Shown here: piece by piece, positions 18,051 to 26,617 of the stretch
Layout of the letters: each line of letters opens with the position of its first letter
Numbering within the stretch: the first letter of the stretch is position 1
From: Thauera aromatica K172
GTDB taxonomy: Bacteria > Pseudomonadota > Gammaproteobacteria > Burkholderiales > Rhodocyclaceae
NCBI RefSeq assembly: GCF_003030465.1
Contig: NZ_CP028339.1
Location: 186,001 to 250,000, forward strand
Length of the DNA: 64,000 nt
Direction of reading: 5' to 3'
Translations under genes and position numbers: made by a program
Notes under the pieces: generated by a model
Told to the model about the DNA's origin: nothing
What the model saw: the letters and a program-made list of their open reading frames with translations, nothing else
Databases searched by the model: none

Positions 18051-19333
18051 ACGCCCCGGCCCACGCCCACGGCGCAGCGCCCGCTGCCGCGCCGCAAGCC
18101 AATCCTGCCTATCAGGCACGCTGGCAACGTGTCATGGATTGCGTCAACCTGAAGCAGCCCGATCGCATGCCGACCGCGCTGTTCATGATGTTCTGGGCGG
18201 CCAAGTACGGCAACATCAGCTTTCGGGAGCAGATGTACAACCAGGAAAAACTGTGCGAGCTCACCCTCCAGATCACCCGCGAGCTCGATCCCGACCTGTG
18301 CACACCGACCCCGTTGATCACCGGCTTTGGTCGCCTGCTCGATGCCGTCGATTACCGTCAGGTCGAGTGGCCCGGCCATGGTGTGTCGGATGATCGACCG
18401 TTTCAGTATCTCGATCGGGAGTACATGAGCGCGGACGAATACGATGACTTCCTGTTCGATCCGACTGGTTTTTATTATGGCAAGTATCTGCCGCGTGTTG
18501 CGGGGGCGTTCGAGGGCTGCGAGGGGATCGCGTCGATGGCCGGCGCGTCCTACTTCGACGTGATCTATAACACCGCGCCCTTTGCCAACCCAGCCCTGCA
18601 AAAATCGATGGCGCGCCTTGCCGAAGCTGGCCAGGAAGCCATGCAGCTATTCGCCTGCGCCGGCAAGCTGATGGGCCAACTCGGCGGCATGGGCTATCCA
18701 TCGGGAATCGGGGGGGTCGCCATCGGGCCTTACGACAACATTGCCGACTATTTCCGCGGTGCCACGGCGATGATGAAGGATTTGTACCGGCGTCCGGACA
18801 AGATTCTTCAAGTGCTCGACAAGATGAAGGAACTGTCGCTGCGCCGGCTGGCTGCGCAAAAGCCGATGCTGAGCAGCCCGCTGATCTTCATTCCGGTGCA
18901 CTGGGCCCCGGATGCCTTCATGTCGCAAAAACAGTTCGAGAAGTTTTGGTGGCCTTCCTTCCGCGAACTGCTGCTCGGCATCATCGACCTCGATCTGATC
19001 CCAATGCCGCTGTGGGAAGCGGACTGCACCAAGCGCCTGGAGACGATCCGCGACGTGCCCGCGGGCAAGTGCATCTACTGGTTCGAGCGCACTGACATGG
19101 TCAGGGCGCACGAGGTGCTCGGCGACGTGGTTGCGCTGCGCGGTGGAATGCATCCTTCGGTGATGACAATGGGAACACCAGAGGATGTCGATACCGCGGT
19201 CAAGCACCTGGTCGACAACGTCTGGAACAAGGGCGGCAAGCTGATCCTCGACACTGCCTTCGGCATTCCCGACGAGACTCCGGTCGCCAACGTGCGCGCG
19301 ATGTACGCTGCCGCGCGCAAGTACGCCGGTTGA
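18047..19333 (+). CDS. corrinoid-dependent methyltransferase, UroD family (methyltransferase I candidate)
   Basis: 428 residues from ATG 18047, overlapping the corrinoid gene stop. The whole protein is a uroporphyrinogen decarboxylase-like TIM barrel, the fold of MtaA/MtbA/CmuA-type methyltransferases, with a short Ala/Pro-rich N-terminal tail. The usual H-x-C zinc motif at the barrel edge is not seen: His285 lies in IPVHWAPDAF, and the expected position reads E324-A-D-C327. So the zinc ligands, and perhaps the substrate class, differ from the methanol and methylthiol enzymes. It probably transfers a methyl group between the organic substrate and the corrinoid protein. It could demethylate (O-, N- or S-methyl) or, as in bacterial estrogen conversion, methylate. 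Confidence 0.83.
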   Translation: MNAPAHAHGAAPAAAPQANPAYQARWQRVMDCVNLKQPDRMPTALFMMFWAAKYGNISFREQMYNQEKLCELTLQITRELDPDLCTPTPLITGFGRLLDAVDYRQVEWPGHGVSDDRPFQYLDREYMSADEYDDFLFDPTGFYYGKYLPRVAGAFEGCEGIASMAGASYFDVIYNTAPFANPALQKSMARLAEAGQEAMQLFACAGKLMGQLGGMGYPSGIGGVAIGPYDNIADYFRGATAMMKDLYRRPDKILQVLDKMKELSLRRLAAQKPMLSSPLIFIPVHWAPDAFMSQKQFEKFWWPSFRELLLGIIDLDLIPMPLWEADCTKRLETIRDVPAGKCIYWFERTDMVRAHEVLGDVVALRGGMHPSVMTMGTPEDVDTAVKHLVDNVWNKGGKLILDTAFGIPDETPVANVRAMYAAARKYAG

Positions 19334-19361
19334 CGCACGCGAGCGCCTGGAGTCCGCGACC

Positions 19362-20036
19362 ATGTCCGCACTGAGCTGCGCGAGCCTGCTGCGCCAGCTG
19401 CCCCCGCCGGCGCCCGATGAGCGTCCCGGAGCGCAGCGCCGGCGCGCGGCGGCGCTCGCCGAAGTGTGCGCCGACGCCCTCGTCGAGCCTGCCTACAGTG
19501 TGCGCATCGTCGCGCTCGAAGCCCCGCCAGGCGCGATCCTGCGTGCCGGCGGCCAGTGCCTGCATGCCCCGCGCCTGGTGCCGGCCTCGGGCCGGCTCAC
19601 CGCCCTCGGCGCGGTGGCGTGCACGCTCGGGCCGCGCCTGGAAGAGCGCGTGCGGGCCCATTTCGCCGCCCGCCGCCCGGCCGCCGCGCTCGCCCTCGAC
19701 GAGCTGGGCACCGCGCTGCTGCTCGCGCTCGTACGCCACGCCCAGGACCGCCTGGTCGCGCAGGCCGCCCGTCGCGGCCTGAGCGTGGCCGGCGAGCTCG
19801 CCGCGGGCGACCCCGGACTCGCGCTCGACGCCCAGGCCACCGTGCTCCAGCTCGCCGACGGCGCAGCGATCGGCATGCGCGCCAGTGCCGCGGGCGCGCT
19901 TCATCCACTCAAGTCGTGCACCAGCGTGCACGGGGTCGGCATCGCGCTCCCCGCCACCGCCTGGTCGCGCTGCGACGCCTGCCCCTCGGCGCCGCGGTGC
20001 ACGATCGCGCGCCGGCGCAAGGAGATTCCCGCATGA
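19362..20036 (+). CDS. MetH activation domain-like protein of a corrinoid system
   Basis: 224 residues. It resembles the stand-alone vitamin B12-dependent methionine synthase activation proteins found beside corrinoid methyltransferases: an ALGAVACTLGPRLEERV stretch, LHPLKSCTSVHGVG near residue 185 (the position of the conserved S-adenosylmethionine/B12-contacting loop), and a Cys-rich C-terminus CDACPSAPRC. In MetH this domain reductively re-methylates inactive cob(II)alamin with AdoMet. Here it may bind the corrinoid protein during repair, next to the RACE protein encoded downstream. The start is ATG 19362, and its stop overlaps the RACE start (ATGA). The function is inferred from family and context. 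Confidence 0.68.
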   Translation: MSALSCASLLRQLPPPAPDERPGAQRRRAAALAEVCADALVEPAYSVRIVALEAPPGAILRAGGQCLHAPRLVPASGRLTALGAVACTLGPRLEERVRAHFAARRPAAALALDELGTALLLALVRHAQDRLVAQAARRGLSVAGELAAGDPGLALDAQATVLQLADGAAIGMRASAAGALHPLKSCTSVHGVGIALPATAWSRCDACPSAPRCTIARRRKEIPA

Positions 20037-22159
20037 ACCGCAGCCAGGAGCATGCCCGCGCCGCGGACGCGGCGACCGAGTCCAACCTCCCCGCGGACAT
20101 AGCACCCGAGTCCGGCTTTCCCGCGGATGCGGCGCCCGAACCCGGTCTCCCCGCCGACGCCGGCGCCCCCAATGCGTCCTACCGCCTGTATTTCCCCCAG
20201 CTCGAACGCGAGATCGCCTGCGAAGCGGGTGAGAGCCTGTTTCACGCCGCCCGCCGCCACGGCGTGCGCATCGTCGGCGCCTGCGGCGGACGTGGCACCT
20301 GCGCGAGCTGCATGGTGCGGGTCAGCGAGGGTGCGCTGCGCCCGCTCGAGGGGCGCGGCCCGCAGGGCTTCGACATCGTCCTCGACGACGAGGGGCGGCC
20401 GACGAACCGGCGGCGCTGGATGCGCGCCTGCCGCATCGGCGCACGCAGCGACTGCACCGTCGAGATCGGCGCGCGCTCGCTGGCGCCGGTGGTGCGCGCC
20501 GAGGAAGAAAGCGCGCTCGCCGGCGAAGAGGCCGCTCCCGCCCTCGCGCTCGACCCCGCCGTCCGTGCGCACGAGCTCGACGTCCCCGCGCCCAGCCTCG
20601 CCGACGATCGCGCCGATGCCGACCGCGTGCTCGACGCTTGCCGCGAGCGGGAAGCGCACGAAGCCGGGCAGCGGATGATTCCGGCTGCGCAAGACGCCGC
20701 CACACTCGCAGCGCCCCCGCGCGCGCTCACCGTCGCCCCCGCTGCCACCGCCGAACTCGCCACCGTGCTGCGCGCCGGCAGCGGCCCCCGTTGCCGCCTG
20801 CGCGCCTGGCAGCGGGGCGGGGCGCTGATCGCGTTCGCCCCGAGCGGGCGGCGCAGCCTGGGGCTGGCGGTCGATCTGGGCACCACCAACCTGGCCGCCT
20901 TCCTCGTCGATCTGGACGACGGCCGCACGCTCGCCCGCCTCGGCGTGGAGAACCCGCAGACCGCCTGGGGCGCCGACCTGGTGAGCCGCATCGACCATGC
21001 GGCGGGCGATCCCAAGGTCGCCGAGGCCCTGCGCGCCGCCGCACTTGAGGCGATCGATGCGCTCGCCCACGACCTGTGCGCCAGCATCGGCCAGCGCCCG
21101 CAGGACATCGTCGATGTCGCCGTGTGCGGCAACACCGCCATGCACCACCTGCTGCTCGGCCTGCCAGTGCGCCAGCTCGGGCGCGCGCCCTTCGTCGCCG
21201 CGCTGCGCGACAGCGTCGACCTGAGCGCGCGCGAGCTCGGGCTCGCCGTGGCCCCCGGCGCCTGGGTCCACGTCGCCCCCAACATCGGCGGCTTCATCGG
21301 CGGCGACCACGTCACCGCGCTGCTCGCCACCGAGTCACGCTGGCGCGGACTCGGCTGCGCGCTGGTGATGGACATCGGCACCAACACCGAGATCAGCCTC
21401 ATCCACCGCGGCCGGCTGTGGTCGGCGTCCTCGCCCTCGGGGCCGGCGCTCGAAGGCGGGCACATCGGCTGCGGCATGCGCGCGGCCGAAGGCGCGATCG
21501 AGAAAGTCACCCTCGAAGACGGGCGTCTGGCGGTGCACACCATCGGCGGCGGTGAGGCGGTCGGGCTGTGCGGCTCGGGTGTGCTCGACGCGGTGGCCGC
21601 GCTGCGCCGCGGCGGCCTGCTCGATGCCCGCGGCCGGCTGAGCGCCACCCACCCGGACATCGTCAGCGGCGAAGACGGCCGGCGTGCCGCCCAGCTCGCC
21701 CCCGAAGTGCTGTTCACCCAGGCCGACGTGCGCGCGGTGCAACTGGCCAAGGCCGCGATCCGCAGCGCTACCGAGCTGCTGCTGGCCGAAGCCGGGCTCG
21801 CCGAGGACGCGATCGAGTGCTTCATCCTCGCCGGCGCCTTCGGCGCCTACCTCGACATCGACAGCGGCATCGACATCGGCCTGTTCCCGCCGTTGCCGCG
21901 CAGCCGCTTTGTCCAGGTCGGCAACGCCGCCGGGCAGGGCGTGCGCCACCTGCTGCGGTCGTGCGCCGAGCGCGAACACGCGCGCGAACTGGCACGCACC
22001 GCGCAGGCGTGCGCGCTCAACGCCCGCGCCGATTTCCAGAACGTCTTCCTCCGCCACATCGGCTTTGCCGAGCCCCCCGAGATATCCGAACCCTCCGAGG
22101 CCGCCGCGACGACGGCCTGCGCCAACCCAAGCACCGCCACTGAAGAGAGTCCGTCATGA
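20033..22159 (+). CDS. RACE-type corrinoid activation protein (2Fe-2S ferredoxin plus ASKHA ATPase)
   Basis: 708 residues from ATG 20033, behind AAGGAG; the longer open frame from 19466 overlaps the previous gene and is not used. Residues 1-48 are a low-complexity stretch with three near-repeats of the type SNLPAD/SGFPAD/PGLPAD. Residues 49-150 form a plant-type [2Fe-2S] domain with C84, C90, C93 and C133. After a linker, residues from about 275 form the ASKHA ATPase domain (GLAVDLGTTNLAAFLVDL, VMDIGTNTEISL, CGSGVLDAVAAL, LAGAFGAYLDI). Such proteins use ATP and a low-potential electron to reduce cob(II)amide back to cob(I)amide after accidental oxidation. It overlaps its neighbours by ATGA on both sides. 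The electron donor is not in this operon. Confidence 0.93.
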   Translation: MNRSQEHARAADAATESNLPADIAPESGFPADAAPEPGLPADAGAPNASYRLYFPQLEREIACEAGESLFHAARRHGVRIVGACGGRGTCASCMVRVSEGALRPLEGRGPQGFDIVLDDEGRPTNRRRWMRACRIGARSDCTVEIGARSLAPVVRAEEESALAGEEAAPALALDPAVRAHELDVPAPSLADDRADADRVLDACREREAHEAGQRMIPAAQDAATLAAPPRALTVAPAATAELATVLRAGSGPRCRLRAWQRGGALIAFAPSGRRSLGLAVDLGTTNLAAFLVDLDDGRTLARLGVENPQTAWGADLVSRIDHAAGDPKVAEALRAAALEAIDALAHDLCASIGQRPQDIVDVAVCGNTAMHHLLLGLPVRQLGRAPFVAALRDSVDLSARELGLAVAPGAWVHVAPNIGGFIGGDHVTALLATESRWRGLGCALVMDIGTNTEISLIHRGRLWSASSPSGPALEGGHIGCGMRAAEGAIEKVTLEDGRLAVHTIGGGEAVGLCGSGVLDAVAALRRGGLLDARGRLSATHPDIVSGEDGRRAAQLAPEVLFTQADVRAVQLAKAAIRSATELLLAEAGLAEDAIECFILAGAFGAYLDIDSGIDIGLFPPLPRSRFVQVGNAAGQGVRHLLRSCAEREHARELARTAQACALNARADFQNVFLRHIGFAEPPEISEPSEAAATTACANPSTATEESPS

Positions 22160-23058
22160 CTGAAAGCACCCTCAGCGAAACCAACCGCTTCGGCATCCGC
22201 ATCATCGGCGAGCGCATCAACCCCGGCTTCAAGAGCACGCGCGCGATGTTCGAGGACAAGGACCTCGCCGCCATCCAGGCGCTCGCGCTCAAGCAGGTCG
22301 AGGCCGGCGCCTTCGCCCTCAACGTCAACATCGGCCCGCAGGCGATGACCGACCGTGGCTTCCTGGTCGACGTGATTCGCGCCATCCAGGACGTGGTCGC
22401 GGTGCCGCTGTCGTTCGATGTGCCCACCACCGAGCTCTTCGCCCTGTGCCTCACCACCTACGATCGTGAGCGCACCGGCGGCGAGCTGGCGATCGTCAAC
22501 TCCATCACCGAACACCGCTGGGAAGCGATGCAGCTCTACCGCGACCTGCCGTTCCGGGTCATGGTGATGGCCTCCGAGCGCGTCACCGACGGCGTGGCGA
22601 AGAACAACAAGACCGCCGAGGACATCGCCGCCACCGCACGGCGCGCGGCGCTGCGCCTGCGCGACGAATACGGCATGGCGCTCGATCACGTCTTCGTCGA
22701 CCTGTCGGTGAGCGCGATCATCGCCGACACCGAGGGCCTGAACCGCGCCACCCTCGACGCGGTGCGCCTGATCGGCGCCGACCCGGACCTGAAAGGCCTG
22801 CACATGATGGGCGGACTGTCCAACATCGGCCAGCAGCTCCCGCCCAAGGCCGCCGACGGCTCGGACCTCAAGCACGGGCTGGAAAACGCCTTCCTCACCC
22901 TGGCGGTGCCGCACGGCTTCGACACCGTGCTCGGCACCCCGTGGCGCGGCTATGCGCCGCTGGCCGAAGACGACTACGTGCTCACCGCCTACCGCAACTT
23001 CCTCGACACTACCGGCAGCAACGCGCTGCGCGCGGTGCGCAAGCTCTACAAGGCCTGA
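22156..23058 (+). CDS. methyltetrahydrofolate:corrinoid methyltransferase (methyltransferase II)
   Basis: 300 residues, pterin-binding TIM barrel of the MeTr/DHPS-like family. The N-terminus reads IIGERINPGFKSTRAMFEDK, the typical opening of these enzymes (GERIN-P), followed by GAFALNVNIGP, with late segments MGGLSNIGQQLP and NAFLTLAVPHGFDTV. It would move the methyl group from the corrinoid protein to tetrahydrofolate, forming methyl-THF, or act in reverse. It overlaps the RACE stop by ATGA. With the corrinoid protein and methyltransferase I it completes a three-component methyl-transfer system. Confidence 0.92.
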   Translation: MTESTLSETNRFGIRIIGERINPGFKSTRAMFEDKDLAAIQALALKQVEAGAFALNVNIGPQAMTDRGFLVDVIRAIQDVVAVPLSFDVPTTELFALCLTTYDRERTGGELAIVNSITEHRWEAMQLYRDLPFRVMVMASERVTDGVAKNNKTAEDIAATARRAALRLRDEYGMALDHVFVDLSVSAIIADTEGLNRATLDAVRLIGADPDLKGLHMMGGLSNIGQQLPPKAADGSDLKHGLENAFLTLAVPHGFDTVLGTPWRGYAPLAEDDYVLTAYRNFLDTTGSNALRAVRKLYKA

Positions 23059-23060
23059 AC

Positions 23061-24275
23061 ATGATCCCGACCGATCGCTTTGCCGTCGTCGCCGACGGCT
23101 GGTTCGACGGTGAGCGCCTGCACGCGCACGGCCCGTTCACCTTCCGCATCGAGGAGGGGCGCATCGCCGACATCGCCGCGGGCGACTTCGGCGCGACGCT
23201 CGCCACCCAGGGGATGGAGGTCGTGCGTGGCGGCTTTCTGATGCCCGGGCTGGTCGATGCCCACGTGCACCTGTTCCTCGACGGCGCCCCGACCGACGGC
23301 GCCCAGCGCGCCGCCCATCTCAAGAAGCCGGTCGAGGACCTGGTCGACGCCGCCCGCGCGAGCGCCCGCCAGGCGCTCGCCTGCGGGGTGACCCTGGTGC
23401 GCGACGCGGGCGATCGTCACGGCATCAACCACCGGCTCCGCGACGAAGCCGCCCACAGCCCGGGCCTTGCCCGGGTGCGCTCGGCCGGGCTCGGAGTCAA
23501 GCGCCCCAAGCGCTACGGCGCCTTCATGGCGCGCGACGTCGCCGACGACGCCGCGATCCGCGACTCGGTGCGCGAACTGGCCCGCGACAGCGATGAGATC
23601 AAGCTGATCCTGACCGGGATCATCGACTTCGACGCCGGCGCGGTCACCGACGAGCCGCAGTTCGATCTGGCCGCGGCGCGCCTGGTGGTCGACACCGCGC
23701 GCGCCTGCGGGCGCACCACGATGGTCCACTGCAGCGGCGCGGCCGGACTGGAGATCGCCGCCCGCGCCGGAGTCGGCTCGATCGAGCACGGCTTCTTCAT
23801 GCGCCGCGACCTGCTGGCGCTGATGGCCGAGCATGACGTCGCATGGACGCCGACCTTCTGCCCGGTGCATTTCCAGTGGGCGCAGCCCGAGGCGGTGGGG
23901 TGGTCGGCACAGACCGTGGGCAACCTGCGCCGCATCCTCGACGAACATGCGCGCCACCTGCTCATCGCCCGCGAGCTCGGAGTGCGCCTGCTGCTCGGCA
24001 CCGACGCCGGCAGCATGGGAGTCGAGCACGGCCACGCTGTGCATGAGGAAATCGAGCGCTACCTCGAAGCGGGCCTCACCACCGCCGAAGTGCTGCAGGC
24101 CGCCACCGCCACCGCCCGCCGCCACTTTGGCCATCCCCACCCGCGCCTCGAACGCGGCGCGCCCTTCGATGCGCTGCTGCTCGAGCGCTCGCCGTTCGAG
24201 GACATCGGTGCGCTGCGCACGCCCTTGCGTGCCTGGGCGGGGCAGCCGGCCTGCGAAGGAGAAGCGCTGCAATGA
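23061..24275 (+). CDS. metal-dependent amidohydrolase
   Basis: 404 residues from ATG 23061, two bases after the methyltransferase stop. It has the amidohydrolase layout: an N-terminal beta sandwich, H68-V-H70 in LVDAHVHLFLDGAP, a His in MVHCSGAAG, a His in SIEHGFFMRR, and the catalytic Asp in LLGTDAGSMGVEHGH. This is the imidazolonepropionase/dipeptidase-like branch. It sits between methyltransferase II and FolD and overlaps folD by ATGA, so it is part of the C1 operon. It might hydrolyse a folate C1 form (formyl or methenyl) or open a ring in the demethylated product; neither is known. Confidence 0.84.
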   Translation: MIPTDRFAVVADGWFDGERLHAHGPFTFRIEEGRIADIAAGDFGATLATQGMEVVRGGFLMPGLVDAHVHLFLDGAPTDGAQRAAHLKKPVEDLVDAARASARQALACGVTLVRDAGDRHGINHRLRDEAAHSPGLARVRSAGLGVKRPKRYGAFMARDVADDAAIRDSVRELARDSDEIKLILTGIIDFDAGAVTDEPQFDLAAARLVVDTARACGRTTMVHCSGAAGLEIAARAGVGSIEHGFFMRRDLLALMAEHDVAWTPTFCPVHFQWAQPEAVGWSAQTVGNLRRILDEHARHLLIARELGVRLLLGTDAGSMGVEHGHAVHEEIERYLEAGLTTAEVLQAATATARRHFGHPHPRLERGAPFDALLLERSPFEDIGALRTPLRAWAGQPACEGEALQ

Positions 24276-25183
24276 GCGCGCAGATCATCGACGGCAAAGC
24301 CTTGTCCCGGCATCTTCGCCGCCGATTCCGGGAAAGAGTGGGGGCACTCGCGGCCCACGGGGTTCAGCCTGGCCTGGCAGTCATTCTGGTCGGGGACAAC
24401 CCCGCCTCGCGGCTTTACGTGGCCAACAAGGTGAAAGCCTGCGAAGAATGCGGGGTCGCCTCCTTCCTCCACGCCTGTTCCGCCGACATCACTGAGGCCG
24501 CCCTGCTCGGGCTGATCGCCCGCCTCAACGCCGAGCGCACCGTGCATGGCGTCCTGGTCCAGTTGCCGCTGCCGCCCCATATCGACATGCGCCGGGTGCT
24601 CGAAGCGATTGCGGTGGAGAAGGACGTGGACGGTTTCCATCTCTACAACGTCGGCGGCCTGGTCGTGGGCAACACGATCTTTCCGCCGTGCACGCCCTAT
24701 GGCGTCCAGCTCCTGCTCGAGACCACCGGCATCGAGGTCGCGGGCAAGAACGTGGTCGTGGTCGGGGCGTCGAACATCGTCGGCAAGCCGATGGCCCTGA
24801 TGCTGCTGCACAAGGAGGCCACCGTCACCGTCTGCCACGCCAAAACGCGCGATCTGGCACAGCACACCATCCTCGCCGACATCCTCATCGTCGCGGCGGG
24901 CAAGCCGGGGCTGATCGTGGCGCAGATGGTCAAGCACGGCGCCATCGTCATCGATGTCGGCATCAACCGGCTGCCGGACGGGCGCATCGTCGGCGATGTG
25001 GACTTCGACGGGGTCAGGGACAAGGCCAGCTGGATCAGCCCGGTCCCCGGCGGCGTCGGCCCGATGACCGTGACCATGCTGATCGAGAACACCCTGCGCT
25101 CGGCCGAGCGCTGCCTGGAACGAGGGAGCGGTAGCGGTCATCCAGTCTGGGATGCCCCGCGCTCCGAACTGCCAACCTCTTAA
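24272..25183 (+). CDS. folD: bifunctional methylene-THF dehydrogenase / methenyl-THF cyclohydrolase FolD
   Basis: 303 residues. It has the FolD catalytic pair Tyr49 and Lys53 in ASRLYVANKVKAC, the substrate loop VQLPLPPHID, the PPCTPYG segment, and the NADP-binding motif GASNIVGKPMALML, ending with PVPGGVGPMTVTMLIENT. It oxidises methylene-THF to methenyl-THF with NADP and hydrolyses that to 10-formyl-THF. Between a methyl-THF-forming system and a MetF-type reductase it continues the oxidation of the substrate-derived methyl group. It is likely a second, pathway-specific copy of the housekeeping gene, which cannot be checked here. Confidence 0.95.
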   Translation: MSAQIIDGKALSRHLRRRFRERVGALAAHGVQPGLAVILVGDNPASRLYVANKVKACEECGVASFLHACSADITEAALLGLIARLNAERTVHGVLVQLPLPPHIDMRRVLEAIAVEKDVDGFHLYNVGGLVVGNTIFPPCTPYGVQLLLETTGIEVAGKNVVVVGASNIVGKPMALMLLHKEATVTVCHAKTRDLAQHTILADILIVAAGKPGLIVAQMVKHGAIVIDVGINRLPDGRIVGDVDFDGVRDKASWISPVPGGVGPMTVTMLIENTLRSAERCLERGSGSGHPVWDAPRSELPTS

Positions 25184-25199
25184 GCGAAGTCGACGTCAC

Positions 25200-26585
25200 A
25201 TGTATTCCGTCCGTCTCTGGTCCGTGCGTCACGCCCGCCGGCTGAAAAATCTCTATGCGCTCTTTTCCCGGTTCGCGCCCCTGGCCGCACCCGTTGCGCG
25301 GACCTTGGGCGTCGAGCGCACTGCGTCGATTCTGCGCCCCCTCGAACAGCAGGCCAAAGGCTTTCTGTTCGACTGCCGGATGTGCGGCCAGTGTGTGCTT
25401 TCCGCCACCGGGATGGCCTGCCCGATGAATTGCGCCAAGGAAATGCGCAACGGTCCTTGCGGCGGGGTCCGGCCTGACGGTCACTGTGAGGTCAAGCCCG
25501 GGATGCGCTGTGTGTGGATCGAGGCCACCGACGGCACCAAACAGATCTCTGCCGATCACAAGGCGCACCCCACGCCTTTGCTGCCGGCGGTGGACCAGCG
25601 CAAGCGGGGCAGTTCCACCTGGATTCAGGTGATTCATGGCGGCAAGGATCCCGCCTTCCAGCCGCCGATCAGGGAAAAAACCACGCCGGAGGCCGAAGAG
25701 AGTCCCCTGGAGACGGCTTGCCGTTCCGGCCGTTTCGTCGTCACCGTCGAGATCGCGCCGCCGGATTCCGCCGATCCGTCCGTCTTGCTGGCCCGAGCCG
25801 AGCGCTTTCGCGGACTGGTCGATGCGATGAACATCACCGATGGTGCTGGCGGCAACTGCCACATGTCGAGCGTTGCCGCCTCTGCGATCCTTGCTCATGC
25901 GGGCTTCAACCCGGTCTATCAGGTTGCCTGTCGCGACCGCAACCGTATCGCGATCCAGGGCGACATCCTCGGCGCCGCAGCCCTGGGAGTGAAGAACATC
26001 CTCTGTCTGACCGGAGACGATGTCAGCCAGGGTGACCACCCGCAGGCCAAGCCGGTGTTTGATCTGGACGCCGTGTCGCTGCTCCACGTCGCCCGCGGCA
26101 TGGTGGACCGGGGCGAGTTCGTCTCCGGGCGCAAGCTGGAAAGTCCGCCCAGGTTGTTCATCGGTGCGAGCTGCAACCCTTTCGTGCCGCCCTTTACCGA
26201 CCGCATCGCCAATCTGGAAAAGAAGATCGTTGCCGGCGCTCGGTTCATCCAGACTCAGTTCTGTTTTGATCTGCCGCTACTCCAAGCCTTCATGGCCGAA
26301 GTTCGCGCCCGCGACCTGCACCGGCAGGCCCGCATCATCATCGGCGTCGGTACCCTGTCCTCTGCAAAGGCGTTGCGGTGGATGGGCACCCATGTCCCCG
26401 GCGTCCACATTCCCGAGGCCGTGCTCCAGCGAATCGGCAACGCGGCCGACCAGAAAGCCGAAGCCATGCAGGTGTGTCTGGAAACCATCGGGGCGATCCG
26501 CGGTGTCGAGGGCGTGGCGGGCATCCACCTGATGGGGCACAAGAACGATGAGACGCTGGTGGAACTCATCCGTCGCGCAGGGTGA
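25200..26585 (+). CDS. methylene-THF reductase with an N-terminal MetV-type Fe-S domain (MetV-MetF fusion)
   Basis: 461 residues from ATG 25200. Residues 50-110 form a MetV-like (methylene-THF reductase C-terminal domain) Cys-rich module with C59, C62, C65, C74, C78, C87, C96 and C104 and the NGPCGG motif, enough for Fe-S or zinc. From about residue 185 it is a MetF-type TIM barrel (FVVTVEIAPPDSADPS, DAMNITDGAGGNCHMSS, NILCLTGDD, ARFIQTQFCFDL) that binds FAD. MetF normally reduces methylene-THF. In demethylating organisms it runs backward, from methyl-THF to methylene-THF. MetV is a separate subunit in acetogens and links MetF to other electron carriers, so the fusion hints at a non-NADH partner. 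Confidence 0.88.
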   Translation: MYSVRLWSVRHARRLKNLYALFSRFAPLAAPVARTLGVERTASILRPLEQQAKGFLFDCRMCGQCVLSATGMACPMNCAKEMRNGPCGGVRPDGHCEVKPGMRCVWIEATDGTKQISADHKAHPTPLLPAVDQRKRGSSTWIQVIHGGKDPAFQPPIREKTTPEAEESPLETACRSGRFVVTVEIAPPDSADPSVLLARAERFRGLVDAMNITDGAGGNCHMSSVAASAILAHAGFNPVYQVACRDRNRIAIQGDILGAAALGVKNILCLTGDDVSQGDHPQAKPVFDLDAVSLLHVARGMVDRGEFVSGRKLESPPRLFIGASCNPFVPPFTDRIANLEKKIVAGARFIQTQFCFDLPLLQAFMAEVRARDLHRQARIIIGVGTLSSAKALRWMGTHVPGVHIPEAVLQRIGNAADQKAEAMQVCLETIGAIRGVEGVAGIHLMGHKNDETLVELIRRAG

Positions 26586-26617
26586 CAAGCGGTGCTTTCA
26601 ATCCGTGAGTGTCGGCT

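Noticed and set aside
19466-20032. 189-residue N-terminal extension of the RACE protein
   Set aside because: It overlaps the activation-protein gene, is Arg/Pro-rich, and a good ribosome site with an ATGA overlap supports the start at 20033.
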